Notes under the pieces: model-generated
The model's database searches: none
What the model was told of the DNA's origin: nothing
The model's input: the letters and a program-made list of their open reading frames with translations, nothing else
Origin: Dipteris shenzhenensis
Lineage: Eukaryota; Polypodiophyta; Polypodiopsida; Gleicheniales
Assembly (NCBI GenBank): GCA_047967505.1
Contig: CM106539.1
Length of the DNA: 64,000 nucleotides
Direction: 5' to 3' (one strand)
Shown here: in pieces, positions 37,501-49,400 of the stretch
Numbering within the stretch: the stretch's first letter is position 1
Layout: each line of letters begins with the position of its first letter
Program-made: the position numbers and the translations under genes

Positions 37501-40361
37501 GAGCTGAGGTAGATCTTGCTCAGATTTCAGCCACTGTCTTCAGTGGTACACAAGGCTGCCATCATATCTTTCCCTACGACTCGACACAGACATGCCCCGG
37601 TTGGGAAGATGCCTCAGAACCCCTGGTACAATGAATGTAAAGAGATGAGAGCTCACCTCACACACAAGCAGGCCTTGGGACACCTGACCTCATCTAAGGT
37701 GCATCGCATCACATGTCGGATGACACGACGTAAGAAGCGTACTTTTCTCACCCGCAGGGTTGATGAGGTGGTCACATCCTTTCAAGGGGGAGACCCGACT
37801 TTCGGATGGGGACTCCTATCAGAGGCGAAACGGCCCATTCTCATCACAGATATGCATGCTCCTTATACATCCCAGGTCAGATGCCACCAGATATGTCCTC
37901 TATGCCCAGACCCATTACTTGTCACTTGTTCACTACGCAGAACGTGAGGAATGCCCCCCTCCATCTACATAACCGGAGAGCACCAGATCATGAGGGGCTA
38001 CGTACAGAGCACTTTACACATGGACAGGAGTCCTTGGACCTGGTTCTAGCGCAGCTATTCAACCATGCAGTATGCCACAGTTTCCCACCTACTTATAGCA
38101 CTACCACCATTGTACCGATACATAAGGTGGGGGACCCCATAACTACTGCACTCTCATGATTGGACACACTCTGGATCGGTTCTAGAGAGGGCGATCAGTA
38201 GCCATACAAAGGGCTCTAGGACAGGCAGACTTCCGGAGACAATACTCCACACTGGATCACATTTTTACCCTAAGAGCCATCATTGAGGAGGCAAGTCGAG
38301 GCGCCAGAAGGTCTACACTTGCTTCGTGGACTTTTGGAAGGCTTTTGACACAGCCCCTAGCTCTCGCTTGATCAGGTGACTACAGGAGCTATATCTCCCA
38401 GAGATCATGATCTGGGGAGTGATGAGTTTATATGAGTCCGTCAGAGGGCGAGTCCGTGCTCCTGGGGGCCTATTAGACTCGGTTGAGAGCACCATATGGG
38501 TGAAGCAGGGCTGCCCCCTCTCTCTTCGGGCTCCTTGGGAAAACCAAGGTTATGATCTTCAACACATCCTAAGCAATGCTTCATCGACATCGACATTGAC
38601 GTCAACATAGTGTCACTTACCAAGGGGAGCCAGTGGAGATAGTGTAGTCCTACACGTACCTAGGGGCAGTATTCACAGGACCAGTCTTCACGATGACCCA
38701 TGCTTACGTACCTAGGGGCAGTATTCACAAGACCAATCTTCACGATGACCCATGCTGCCAGAGCACGACTCACACGAGGGAAGGGTGCCCTAGCCCGATT
38801 CAAGAGACAGTGCTTCCAGGCGCATTTCCAAGACCCACCAACAAAGGGCTGGGTTTTTGACACTCGTGAGACTGACTACCATGTATGTAGCACCTTTTTG
38901 GGGGAGTGACCTTTCAGCTACTGACCGGAAGGGATCTGAGAGGCTACAGGTGATCATGGGATCTAGGATAATTCGGAGTAAGCCTTCAGTTCCCCATCAA
39001 ATCATACAAGCAGAGTTTGACATGACACCTCTCCAGGTGGACGCCCTCTTCCAGACTATGACTTTTCTCCACAAAGTTTGGGCCCTACCTCGGGCCCTAC
39101 CTCAGTGGAAGCATTCCGACGATTGGCAGAGAGAGCTTTTGATACAGCATGGTATGCATGGGTGTCCACATGGTTTGATAGCCACGGTATCCAGATGGAT
39201 AGGTTCCCCCCCTTTCAATACAGCATGGATGCACCACTGGAGCTCATTCCACATGATGAGATTAACCGTATCATACGGTTAGACCTTCTCCAGCTCCACA
39301 CATCTCGGGCTTGGGGGGGGGGGGGATCAAGAGTTCCCCACCAAGACCCAGTTCTATGACCACTGTCTAAGGATAATGGAGCATGGTCTCATCATCAGGC
39401 CCCAGTACCTCGAGGATAGGAAAGTGTCAAATGCCTTGCAGATTGCTATCGGACAGATACGAGTCTCGTCCCACCAGTTAAGGATTGAGGCAAGGAGAGC
39501 AATCAGCATACCTAGAGAGCAGCGGGTCTATAGACTGCACGATGGGGGAGGTCGAGACAGAGGAGCATTTTCTATGTGTCTGTCCGGCCTACTATGAGAT
39601 CAAAGGGCGATACCACTGTCTCTTTCAGGAGGGGCTCCGCTTCGGACCACTCACACAGCTGATACATTTCCCCGACCAAGTTTGCATTGGGCTCTACCTG
39701 ATTGAGATGCAAAGACACAGAGATTCCCTTGTGCAGCAAGCCAGAGATCAGCTACAATTAATGCCTTAGGACACCGAGCTAGATTGAGTGCAGACATGCG
39801 TCACTGATTTTTACGCATCCGAGCCAACACCAGATGAGATCGAGGGCCCGAGGAGACGAGAGCACTATGGATCAGCAATTAGACCCGTCACCAGGATGTG
39901 GCTGGACGAGAGATGCGGAGACCACTCAAAGCACGTGGGACGACTAGAGCGCAAACGATTGAGGTCCGTCCTATCTCAGCCCTCCTCAGAGGCGACCGCC
40001 AAAGACAAGGCATTACTCTCGATGTAGCCCATCGGATACAGAGATCCAAGAGAGCGTGTCCCCGCCACCGCGGCAGACAGCCTGACTGACACAAATACGT
40101 GAGCTCTTTGCATCACATCAGAGGGTCATCGGGGAGCCAGGTTATATAGAGCCTGCACATGTACTTGGAGCTTTGGTCCTAAGCAGTACCTGATTGCTCT
40201 TTTCCTACTATTTTGTACTAGCTTTTTGCATTTTTAGCACTTCGCACAAGAGCCTTGGTGAGCCCTTTGCTTCAGACCACAGTGGCTTGTATGGGTTACA
40301 TATACTTTGTACCTTGTCTCATAGACCCGTGACGTCTCCTGAAGACGTTAATACATCTTTC

Positions 40362-40400
<39 letters not shown>

Positions 40401-43400
40401 TCCCCCCTTCCCAAATCAACTCGTCCCTCTTTCCCTCTCTCTCTCTCTCTCTCTCCCCCCAAATCAACTCGTCCCTCTAAGAGCATGCTCACGAGTACTT
40501 GTACTTGCTTGTTTTCTTCCCTCACTTTATGGTTTCCTAATTTTCCTTTGGCTTAGGTGGGCTTTAGATAACCCCATCCATTATTGTAAAGCAGATTGGC
40601 AGCTAGAATCTCTGTAGGTCTTCATTAGTGGTTGCATGAGAAATGCATGCTGTCACGATCTGTGACGTATTCCTTTCTCTATATCTAGACTTATGGATGG
40701 TTTGATGAATGGACACTTGTGGAAGGGTATGCCCTTTCGACGGGACACTTCCTATGAGGCACAACCCTTCACAAGAGACATCCTATTGAAGAGAAATTCC
40801 TATTGTAATGTACCCTCTCATCAAGGGTCACACCCTTCACAAGGGGTACACACCTCTTCATGCACATACACTTTGGAGTACACACCTTTTCATGTGTGAC
40901 TCTTCACTCTCTATATAAGAGGCGCCCAATTGTATGGATGACACACTACAGACACTCAAGCAATACAATTATTCCTTGTTCTCTGCTATTTCAGTCTCCT
41001 TTCTGTTCCTTAGCACATTTCTAAATATAGTAAATCTAGGATTTCTTACACTGGTATCAGAGTAAATTTCGCTCCTGCCTGTAGGAAATGCCCCCCACCT
41101 TCTAGCGCCTATCTGATACATCTCTTTCCGCTAGAAGGATATCCGTGCACATTGTGCATGGAAGAGATGGAGAGAATGAGCGTAAAAATTTGTAGTGCCA
41201 ACCCTGCCTAAAGTCATCAATGGCCTCTCCATCTCCCACACATCACAAGTTGATGTGAATGGACACGACAAAAATCGTGTCTTTTCATGTGCTTGGGCTG
41301 TCCCAAAACCAAAGGACGCATCTTTTCCACCATCGGACATACCTTTTGATGAAGAGTCTTGACTCCTCACCTAAGGGACACACCCCATCGTGGCAAAAAG
41401 GACACGCCTCTTCATGTGGGGACACCCCTTTTAAAAACAGGGACACACCCCTTCATGAAAAGTTGCACCTATTCCAAGGGACACACCCCTTCGAATAGGC
41501 ACACCTTTTGGCACCAAGCACTTATAAAAAGGGTACCTAGAGGGGTTAAAAAGAAAAACCCAACCCCAAACCTTAGGTCTACCCTAGATTACCCAAGGGT
41601 CAACTAAACCCACCCTTTAATTTTTGGGGCAACCACCCAACGTAGGCAGCCCAAACGAAAAATGGGCGTACCTTTTCAACGCCCATGCAGATTTTCGTCA
41701 TTTCGCTCAGCCTACCTGCGCAGCCCCTAGCCATTTCGCTGCCCTGCTCCCCTCGCCATGTGCAGCCTTAGCCTCGCCAGTTTTCCGGCCTTGTTTCCTG
41801 CCAGCCTGCAGCGTGAAAACAGCGCCAGCCAGCCTTTTCTGCTGCAAATCCACCTGCAGCCTTGGAAGCCCGCCATTTCTGCCGCGATCCAGCCTGCAAC
41901 CAGTCTTCGCCATTGACAGCCTGCCTCCCCCCCTTCTGTTTCGCCAGTCTTTCCTGACATCAGCAGCCTGGTGCGCCAGCCCCTATCGCAATCCAGAATT
42001 GGGTACCTTGCAGCCTGTTGCGCCATAGACAACCTGCCCCTTTGTGGCGCTACATTTTACTGCCAGATCAGCAGCAGTTTCAGCCTCCTATCGCGATGAA
42101 GACAGCCTGTTAAATGCCAGGTCCAGATCTGCTCCTCGCCACCCATTGCAACATGGACCTCCGGATAGAAATCAGCAGGCCTCTTCTACGCAACAATTTG
42201 GCAGATTAAATCATTGCCAGGTGGATTCTTTCCATTCTACTTCTAAGGATTCTCTTGTCATTATCAAATTACAGCAAATGAAAGACGCTTCCTTAAAGCA
42301 TGGAAACCCCTCGTAATTCACCCGGCATCTCAAGGACACCTCAGGCATCATCTACTACACAATATCGTGTTCAGATTGCACAACCAGCCCATTTCGGAGC
42401 TTTGGCATCTTGGGTCTTCTGTGTCACGTGCCCTCCTAGTGATTTGGACCACATCCTATATCTTCTGCCTGAGACACCTCAGTTACATTACTTCCTCAGC
42501 ACAGTCCAGGTTGTGTTCCACGAGACACGAAGATACCCAGAACCCGATATTCCTCAAGAGTTTGCTGTCCATCTTTGGAGAGAATTTTACCCCTCACCTT
42601 CAGCATTCCAGGGTACTCTCCATCTCCTTCAGCTCCCCGATATCCTCCTATACAGGTTGTACCTTCCCCAAGATAGTATTTACACTCTGAAGGCACTCCT
42701 TCTCCTGGATATCCTCCATTTCCGACAGTAGCTCCTTATCCCTTCTCAGATCCGTGGACTCTGCAACCTACTCCTGTCCTCTCACGAGCAGTAACACCAC
42801 TTTCGGCATCATCAGTGTTACCTCAGACAAGACCTCCTTTACCAGACTTCCACAGGTGGTTCCATCCTGACTCGCAAGCCCCCTCCAACATGAGAAACCT
42901 CAGGGAGCAACCCGAATCTTCTTCTAGAAATGGTACAAACTAGAGCGCGGGTTCGTGCTTTTCTCATGGGGACCTCAAATATGTCGCAATGCTCGCGTGC
43001 AGCCTCTCCAGAGATCAAAGACTCAAGTCCTAAAAAGACCCCTGAAGTCAACATACAAGGCGAAACACTACTGCAACTTCAAATTTCCCAGCTTCAGGAC
43101 AGCATCTCCGACTTGGTCCATAAAGTCCAACACCTCCAAGATTCTCGCAGTACCACACATACAGAGGATGACGTGACGCAACCAGACGACTATGTGGACT
43201 CCTTCCCACCAAAGGTAGAAAACACTAAACTCCATGCCCTCTATCGTTTACTCCAAGCTTCCAAAACTAAAAGACTTGACATTAAACTTCCGGAAGCCTA
43301 CACTGGTCAACGAAATCAACAAACAGTTGACCAATGGCTCACAAAAATGCGCATGTATTTTGATACTGTTGACCTCACTGAAGGCAAAAAGATCGCCTTG

Positions 43401-46400
43401 GCAGACTCCCTCCTCAAGGATACAGCTTTTCTATGGTAGCAAAGACGCTTAAAGAACGGCAAAAGTGTGTTAACATGGGAACGTTTTGAACACGTGCTCC
43501 GTAAGCAGTTCATACCTGCCAATGCGGACTTTCAAGCACAATCAAAACTCCGACAGTTGGAGCAAACAGGCTCCCTATCTTCCTACATCTCTCAGTTCAC
43601 CACATTGGTGCTAGAGATTGATGGTTTAACTGACGATGATCGCCTTCATGCTTTCATCTCAGGCCTAAATCCCTCGTTACGCATTGATGTCCTTAAAGCA
43701 AACATCACCACCACAGCTGGCGCTATTGCTTACGCAGAGCGCATTACAGATTTCCAAAACACAGGGAAGCAGAGTGCTAATCGCACATAGAACTCTACTA
43801 TGGCCAAAGGTGCTCGCCCTCAAGATAACACCAGGTTTCAAAAAAACTCCGGTAATCAAGGTCAGCGACAGTCTCAAGATCCCCAGAAGTCTCAGAAATC
43901 GTATGCTCGATTCCAACAGACGCACTCCTCCAAGGATCGCACCTCTTCTTCTTCACAAAGTCATCATCACCGACATCCCCAACATAAAGGTGCGGCCACT
44001 GACAAGAAGAACAACTCCAGCACAAAAGAACTTTGTACCATCTGTACAGGCGACCATAGATGGTTCGATTGTCCCAAGCGACCAAAGCAAAATTCCAATA
44101 TGCAACCTAGCACTTCCAAAACAGAAGATGCTACCCCAGCACAAGACAAGAAAGGCAAAGCTGTTCGAATAGCAAATACCATCCACCTGAGCCTTGCCAG
44201 CAACCCAGAACCTTCCCTGGCCACTCAAGTACTTTGTGTTCAAGGATCGATTCGTGGAACAACGGTCACTATCCTCATCGACAGTGGTTGCTCTCATAAC
44301 TTCCTAGCTAGTTCTATGGTCAACAAACTTCGGTTGACCACCAGTCCTAGTCTCATGGACTATCAGATTAAACTCGCAAATGGAACTACCTTCTTGTGCA
44401 ACACCAGGATCAAAAACTTGTCTTTTTGCATCCAACATTATACGGACAAGTTGAACTTCGACATCATGCCTCTTTCTCAGTACGATGTCATACTTGGACA
44501 ACAATGGCTCTACGACTATGATCCATCAATCAGTTTTCGCAGCCATACTATCCAGTTTGTCCACCAGGGAAAACTTATTGAGCTAACTGGTTCTAGGGAC
44601 TCTCCTTCAACCCCAGTTGCCTCTGCCCTACAAGTAAAGAAGTAGATTCGTAAACGTCAAGTAAAGACTTCACTTCTGTTGGTTACAGCAGTCGAGGAGA
44701 CACCAACAAAGGATCCCTCAACCAACCTTTTTTCCAGCCCTACCTGGATATTTTTCCACAAGAATTGCCAAAGCAGTTACCACCTCGACAAACAAAGGAT
44801 CCCTCAACCAACCTTTTTTCCAGCCCTACCTGGATATTTTTCCACAAGAATTGCCAAAGCAGTTACCACCTCGACAACCAATGGATCACCCAATCGAACT
44901 TATTCCCGGCAGTAATCCACCGTCGAAACCTCCTTATCGGGTTTCTTACACTCAAAATGAAGAAATCCAAAGACAGGTCACCGAACTACTCGACAAAGGT
45001 CACATTCGGCCCAGTCGCAGCCCTTTCAGATCTCCTATACTACTTGTGGAAAAAAAGAATAAGTCAATGCGCCTCTGCATCGACTACTGAGCCCTCAACA
45101 AGCTCACTATAAAAAACAAGTATCCATTGCCTCGCATCGATGACCTCTTCGATCAACTTCTACACGCAACACAATTCTCAAAGATTGATCTTCGTTCAGG
45201 TTATCATCAAATTCGCATACGAGAAGGCGATGAGTACAAGACAGCTTTTCGAACAAAGTATGGACACTATGAATGTTTGGTCATGCCTTTTGGGTTAAAC
45301 AATGCCCCGGCCACATTCATGACACTAATGAACGACATCTTCAGGCCTTTCCTCGATAAGTTCGTCATCGTTTACCTCGATGACATCCTCGTTTTCAGCA
45401 GATCCCTACATGAGCACAAACAACATCTTCACCAAGTTTTTGAAGTTCTCCATGCAAATTCTCTCTACATCAACATTGAGAAGAGTGAGTTCTTCAAGAC
45501 CCAACTCGAATATTTGGGACATGTTATTTCAGCTCAAGGCATCTCTGTGGATCCCAAGAAGGTCGAGGTAATCCGAAACAGGCCTACTCCTAAGAATGTT
45601 CATGATGTCCACTCTTTTCTCGGATTGGCAAACTTCTACCATACAAAGGTCTATCAGTTTTCCGAAATCGCAGCTCCTATGTCCGAATTATTGAAAAGCA
45701 CAACAGTTTTTCAGTGGCTTCCCGAAACAGAGTATAGTTTCCAACAACTCAAGCAAGCACTCACTACCACACTAGTTATGGCTATTGCTGACCCAAACCT
45801 TCCATTTGAGGTCATGACCGACGCTTCCGACATCGCTACAGGAGCAGTCTTGATGCAAGAAGGCAGAGTTATTGCTTTTGACAGCCATAAACATTCTGAT
45901 ATCCAAACCCGATACCCGGTTTATGATAAGGAATTTCTTGCCGTTGTACATGCTTATCGCTCTTGGAAACATTATCTCATGGGAGCCGACTCTGTGGTCA
46001 AGACAGACCATCACTCTCTAAAGTATATCTTTACTCAGCCAGTCATGAACGCTCGACAAGCACGCTGGGTTGAGTTTCTGGCCACTTTCACATGACCATT
46101 GAGTACATTCCAGGACTACGCAATGTAGTTGCAGATGCTCTCAGCAGGTTAACTCTAGCATCAGCTATGGTAATCTCTACATTATCTGTGGATGTTCCGA
46201 ATTCATTCAAAGGGAAGTATTTCAATGATAAAAACTTCGGCACAGCAGTACAAGTTCTTTCAAAAGATCAACCTTCGACTTCCGAATAGAAGATTTTCTC
46301 ATCCTATTCTTATACGGAAGGCCTTCTGTCTTATCAAGATCGCGTCTGTGTACCACATGACAAGGATGTTCGATGTCTTTTGTTAAAAGAGCATATGTAG

Positions 46401-49400
46401 TTTCTTATGCTGCCCATCCAGGGTGCCCATCCAGGCATCAACAAGACTTGTAGGTTACTTAGTGCAACATACTACTGGCCTCAAATGAAAAGCGACGTCA
46501 TCAAAATGGTTACATCTTGCTTATCTTGTCAACAAATGAAAGCAAGCCGACGACTTCCAGCAGAACTTCTTCAACCTCTTCCAGTTCCAACTGAAATGTG
46601 GAAAAGTATTTCCATGGATTTCATTACAACACTACCACGATCCTCCAGAGGTAATACTCAGATTATGGTAATTGTTGATCGATTGTCCAAAATGGCACAC
46701 TTTGTTGCTTGCAAAAGCAGTGCACAGGCTCCGGACATAGCCAAACTCTTCATACAACACATCTTCCGACACCATGGATTGCCCAAGAATATCATATCCG
46801 ACAGAGATCCTAAGTTTACCAGTCACTTTTGGATTTCACTTTTCGAATCTTTGGGAACAACTCTACTGTTCAGTTCAGCCTACCACCCAGATTCAGATGG
46901 CCAGACTGAAAGAGTCAACCAAGTTCTGGAAGAAATGCTTCGATATTATATTCAGTCACGCCTAGCAGCTTGGGAAGAGTATCTACCACTCCTTGAGTTT
47001 GCTTATAATAACTCTTTCCATAGTGCCATTAGCATGACTCCATTCCAAGCAGCTTATGGACACACTCCGATTGTACCAACGAATTTTGTACTTCAACATC
47101 GAGTGGCCCTAGCTGATCAACTGGTTCAAGAAATGCAAGACATTCTACTCCAAGTCAGGGATCATATGCGAAAAGCGCAAGAGCGGTATCAACGGTCTGC
47201 CAACAAACATAGGCGTCACCTGGAATTTAACACTGGTGACATGGTGCTATTATTTGTAGCCCCACATCGCTATAAGACGGTTAAGTCTGTGTTTCCTAAG
47301 TTGCAACCAAGATACTATGGACCTTTCTGGATCGTCAAGAAAAATTCACATTTGAGTTACAAATTAGAATTACCACCATCATGGGGTAAAATCCATCCAA
47401 CATTTCATATTTCTTGGCTAAAGACGTACATTCTAGGCGATGAAGCAGTTTCTCCTGCAGGTGATTATGTCCCAGAAATCGAAGACGATTATGTTCTCCT
47501 TATTCCTGAGCGTATTTTGGACCGTCGACAGCGAGATACTCGACATCGACTTATCACAGAATTCCTTGTTCTTTGGCGAGATCTGGATGATTCCGACGCT
47601 ACTTGGCAATCTGATGAAGACTTACAGCAGTACCCTGACATTTTACAGCAGTATTTTCAGAATTTACCGTGATATTTTCTACATCAGTTCATTATCTCCA
47701 CCAGGGTCTTCTTTTGAGTGGGAGGGGATGTCACGATCTGTGACGTATTCCTTTCTCTATATCTAGATTTATGGATGGTTTGATGAATGGACACTTGTGG
47801 AAGATGAATGGACACTTGTGGAAGGGTATGCCCTTTCGACGGGACACTTCCTATGAGGCACAACCCTTCACAAGAGACATCCTGTTGAAGAGACATTCCT
47901 ATTGTAATGTACCCTCTCATCAAGGGTCACACCCTTCACAAGGGGTACACACCTCTTCATGCACATACAGTTTGGAATACACACCTTTTCATGTGTGACT
48001 CTTCACTCTCTATATAAGAGAGGCCCAATTGTACGGATGACACACACTACAGCTACACTACAGACACTCAAGCAATACAATTATTCCTTGTTCTCTGCTA
48101 TTTCAGTCTCCTTTCTGTTCCTTAGCACATTTCTAAATATAGTAAATCTAGGATTTCTAACACACGCATTCATTCAATTCACCTTAGATGGTACAAAGCA
48201 TGAGCAGTTCCTGCTAAGATCTACAAAAGCTTTGATATTTGGCAGTCGGCTGTCTCAAAGTGAGTTTGTCCAGATCTTAAGCATCACCTCATCAAAAGTG
48301 CTTCATAAGGCCAGGTCTATATGTTTTGAGCTCTCTTGTGCATCCAAGCTAGAGGCTGCAGCAAATTCGAAAGAAAAGGTGAATGGCTTGACAGGAGCTC
48401 CCAGTTCGTCAATGAACAAGATATCTTTATTACATCAGTACAGTGTGTACGTGGCTGAGAGGCTCCCTGGACAAAATCTCTTGGTTCCTACATTGATTAG
48501 ACCATCAACATTCTTTGAGAAGCTATTATGACAGGGTTTGAAATCTGCAGTTAATTCAGAGTTGTACAGACACACCAAAGAATTAGACGGCCTGCTCCAA
48601 CAAAAGCTAGCCTGACCAAATTCTTGAGTATCTTAGAGTTCCTAGCAGCGCTGGTGTGTGAGCTAGCCTGTTAAATAGCTCATCCGCAGAGCATCTGTCT
48701 TATATTTCAGGTATGATGTCTCTGAATCTACTGTCGTAGACGTAAAGATCCTCCTTGTTAGAGCTTGGCCTATAATTTTTTGGGCTTGCCTTGAGGTCTC
48801 TGCTTCTGGTTTCAACTGTCTGTTTTAGCTTATTTTTCCTGGGGCTAGAGGAAAGCTTTTTCCTTGAGGGGGTTCTCTGTTGGACGTTAGTCGTTTGTCG
48901 ACTGTTTTTTAGGTGTTGTTTTCTGCCATTTGGACCTGTAAATGGACAACTCGATTCCTAACACATTTTGGGAATTTCTAGACTCTCATTTTCATCCTCC
49001 TCCAAAAGAAAAGTGTTAACAGAAAATAAAAAGAACTCAACCATTTCCTTTCATTTAAGTAGCATTTTTATCCTAGTACACAAAAAACTTATCCAACAAG
49101 ATTCTTCTCATTGAAAATCGGACCATGAAACCGTGTGTAGCATCAGATATGAATACAAACCATGGGACTTCTTCAGCGCCCTATGCAGCTTCTCATATTC
49201 TCCTCTAAAGCGATCTAAACTCCTGTCCTGTTGTAATTCTTGCAGAACCTACAAATTGGTCCATTAATATCTTCAGTACTTTACATATCATGACTAACAT
49301 ACATGCATAATGAAGCGAGAAACAACTTGACCTTGTTTTGTAAAACGCAGGCTTATTAGGGAAGAAATCATACCTCTTGGAACTCTCTTTCCAGAGCCTC

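Larger units (their letters stand above)
40651..48162 (+). mobile_element. Gypsy-E, near-complete Ty3/gypsy chromovirus
   Basis: 7.5 kb with LTRs of 400 and 434 bp, PBS TGGTATCAGAG (41052-41062), polypurine GTGGGAGGGGA before the right LTR, and all Gag-Pol domains including a C-terminal chromodomain. The target duplication is CATGC (40646-40650) against CACGC (48163-48167), one mismatch. Broken by a handful of stops and frameshifts. Confidence 0.95.
35092..49160 (-). other. CFAP58 intron 2, 14.1 kb
   Basis: Donor GTTTGT, acceptor TACAG. It holds a non-LTR element, complete gypsy-E and an unassigned ORF split by gypsy-E. Both exon ends agree in phase (1). Confidence 0.85.

Noticed and set aside
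39313-39325. 13-G run as a regulatory quadruplex
   Set aside because: A single homopolymer run inside a dead non-LTR pol; may be sequencing or slippage noise.
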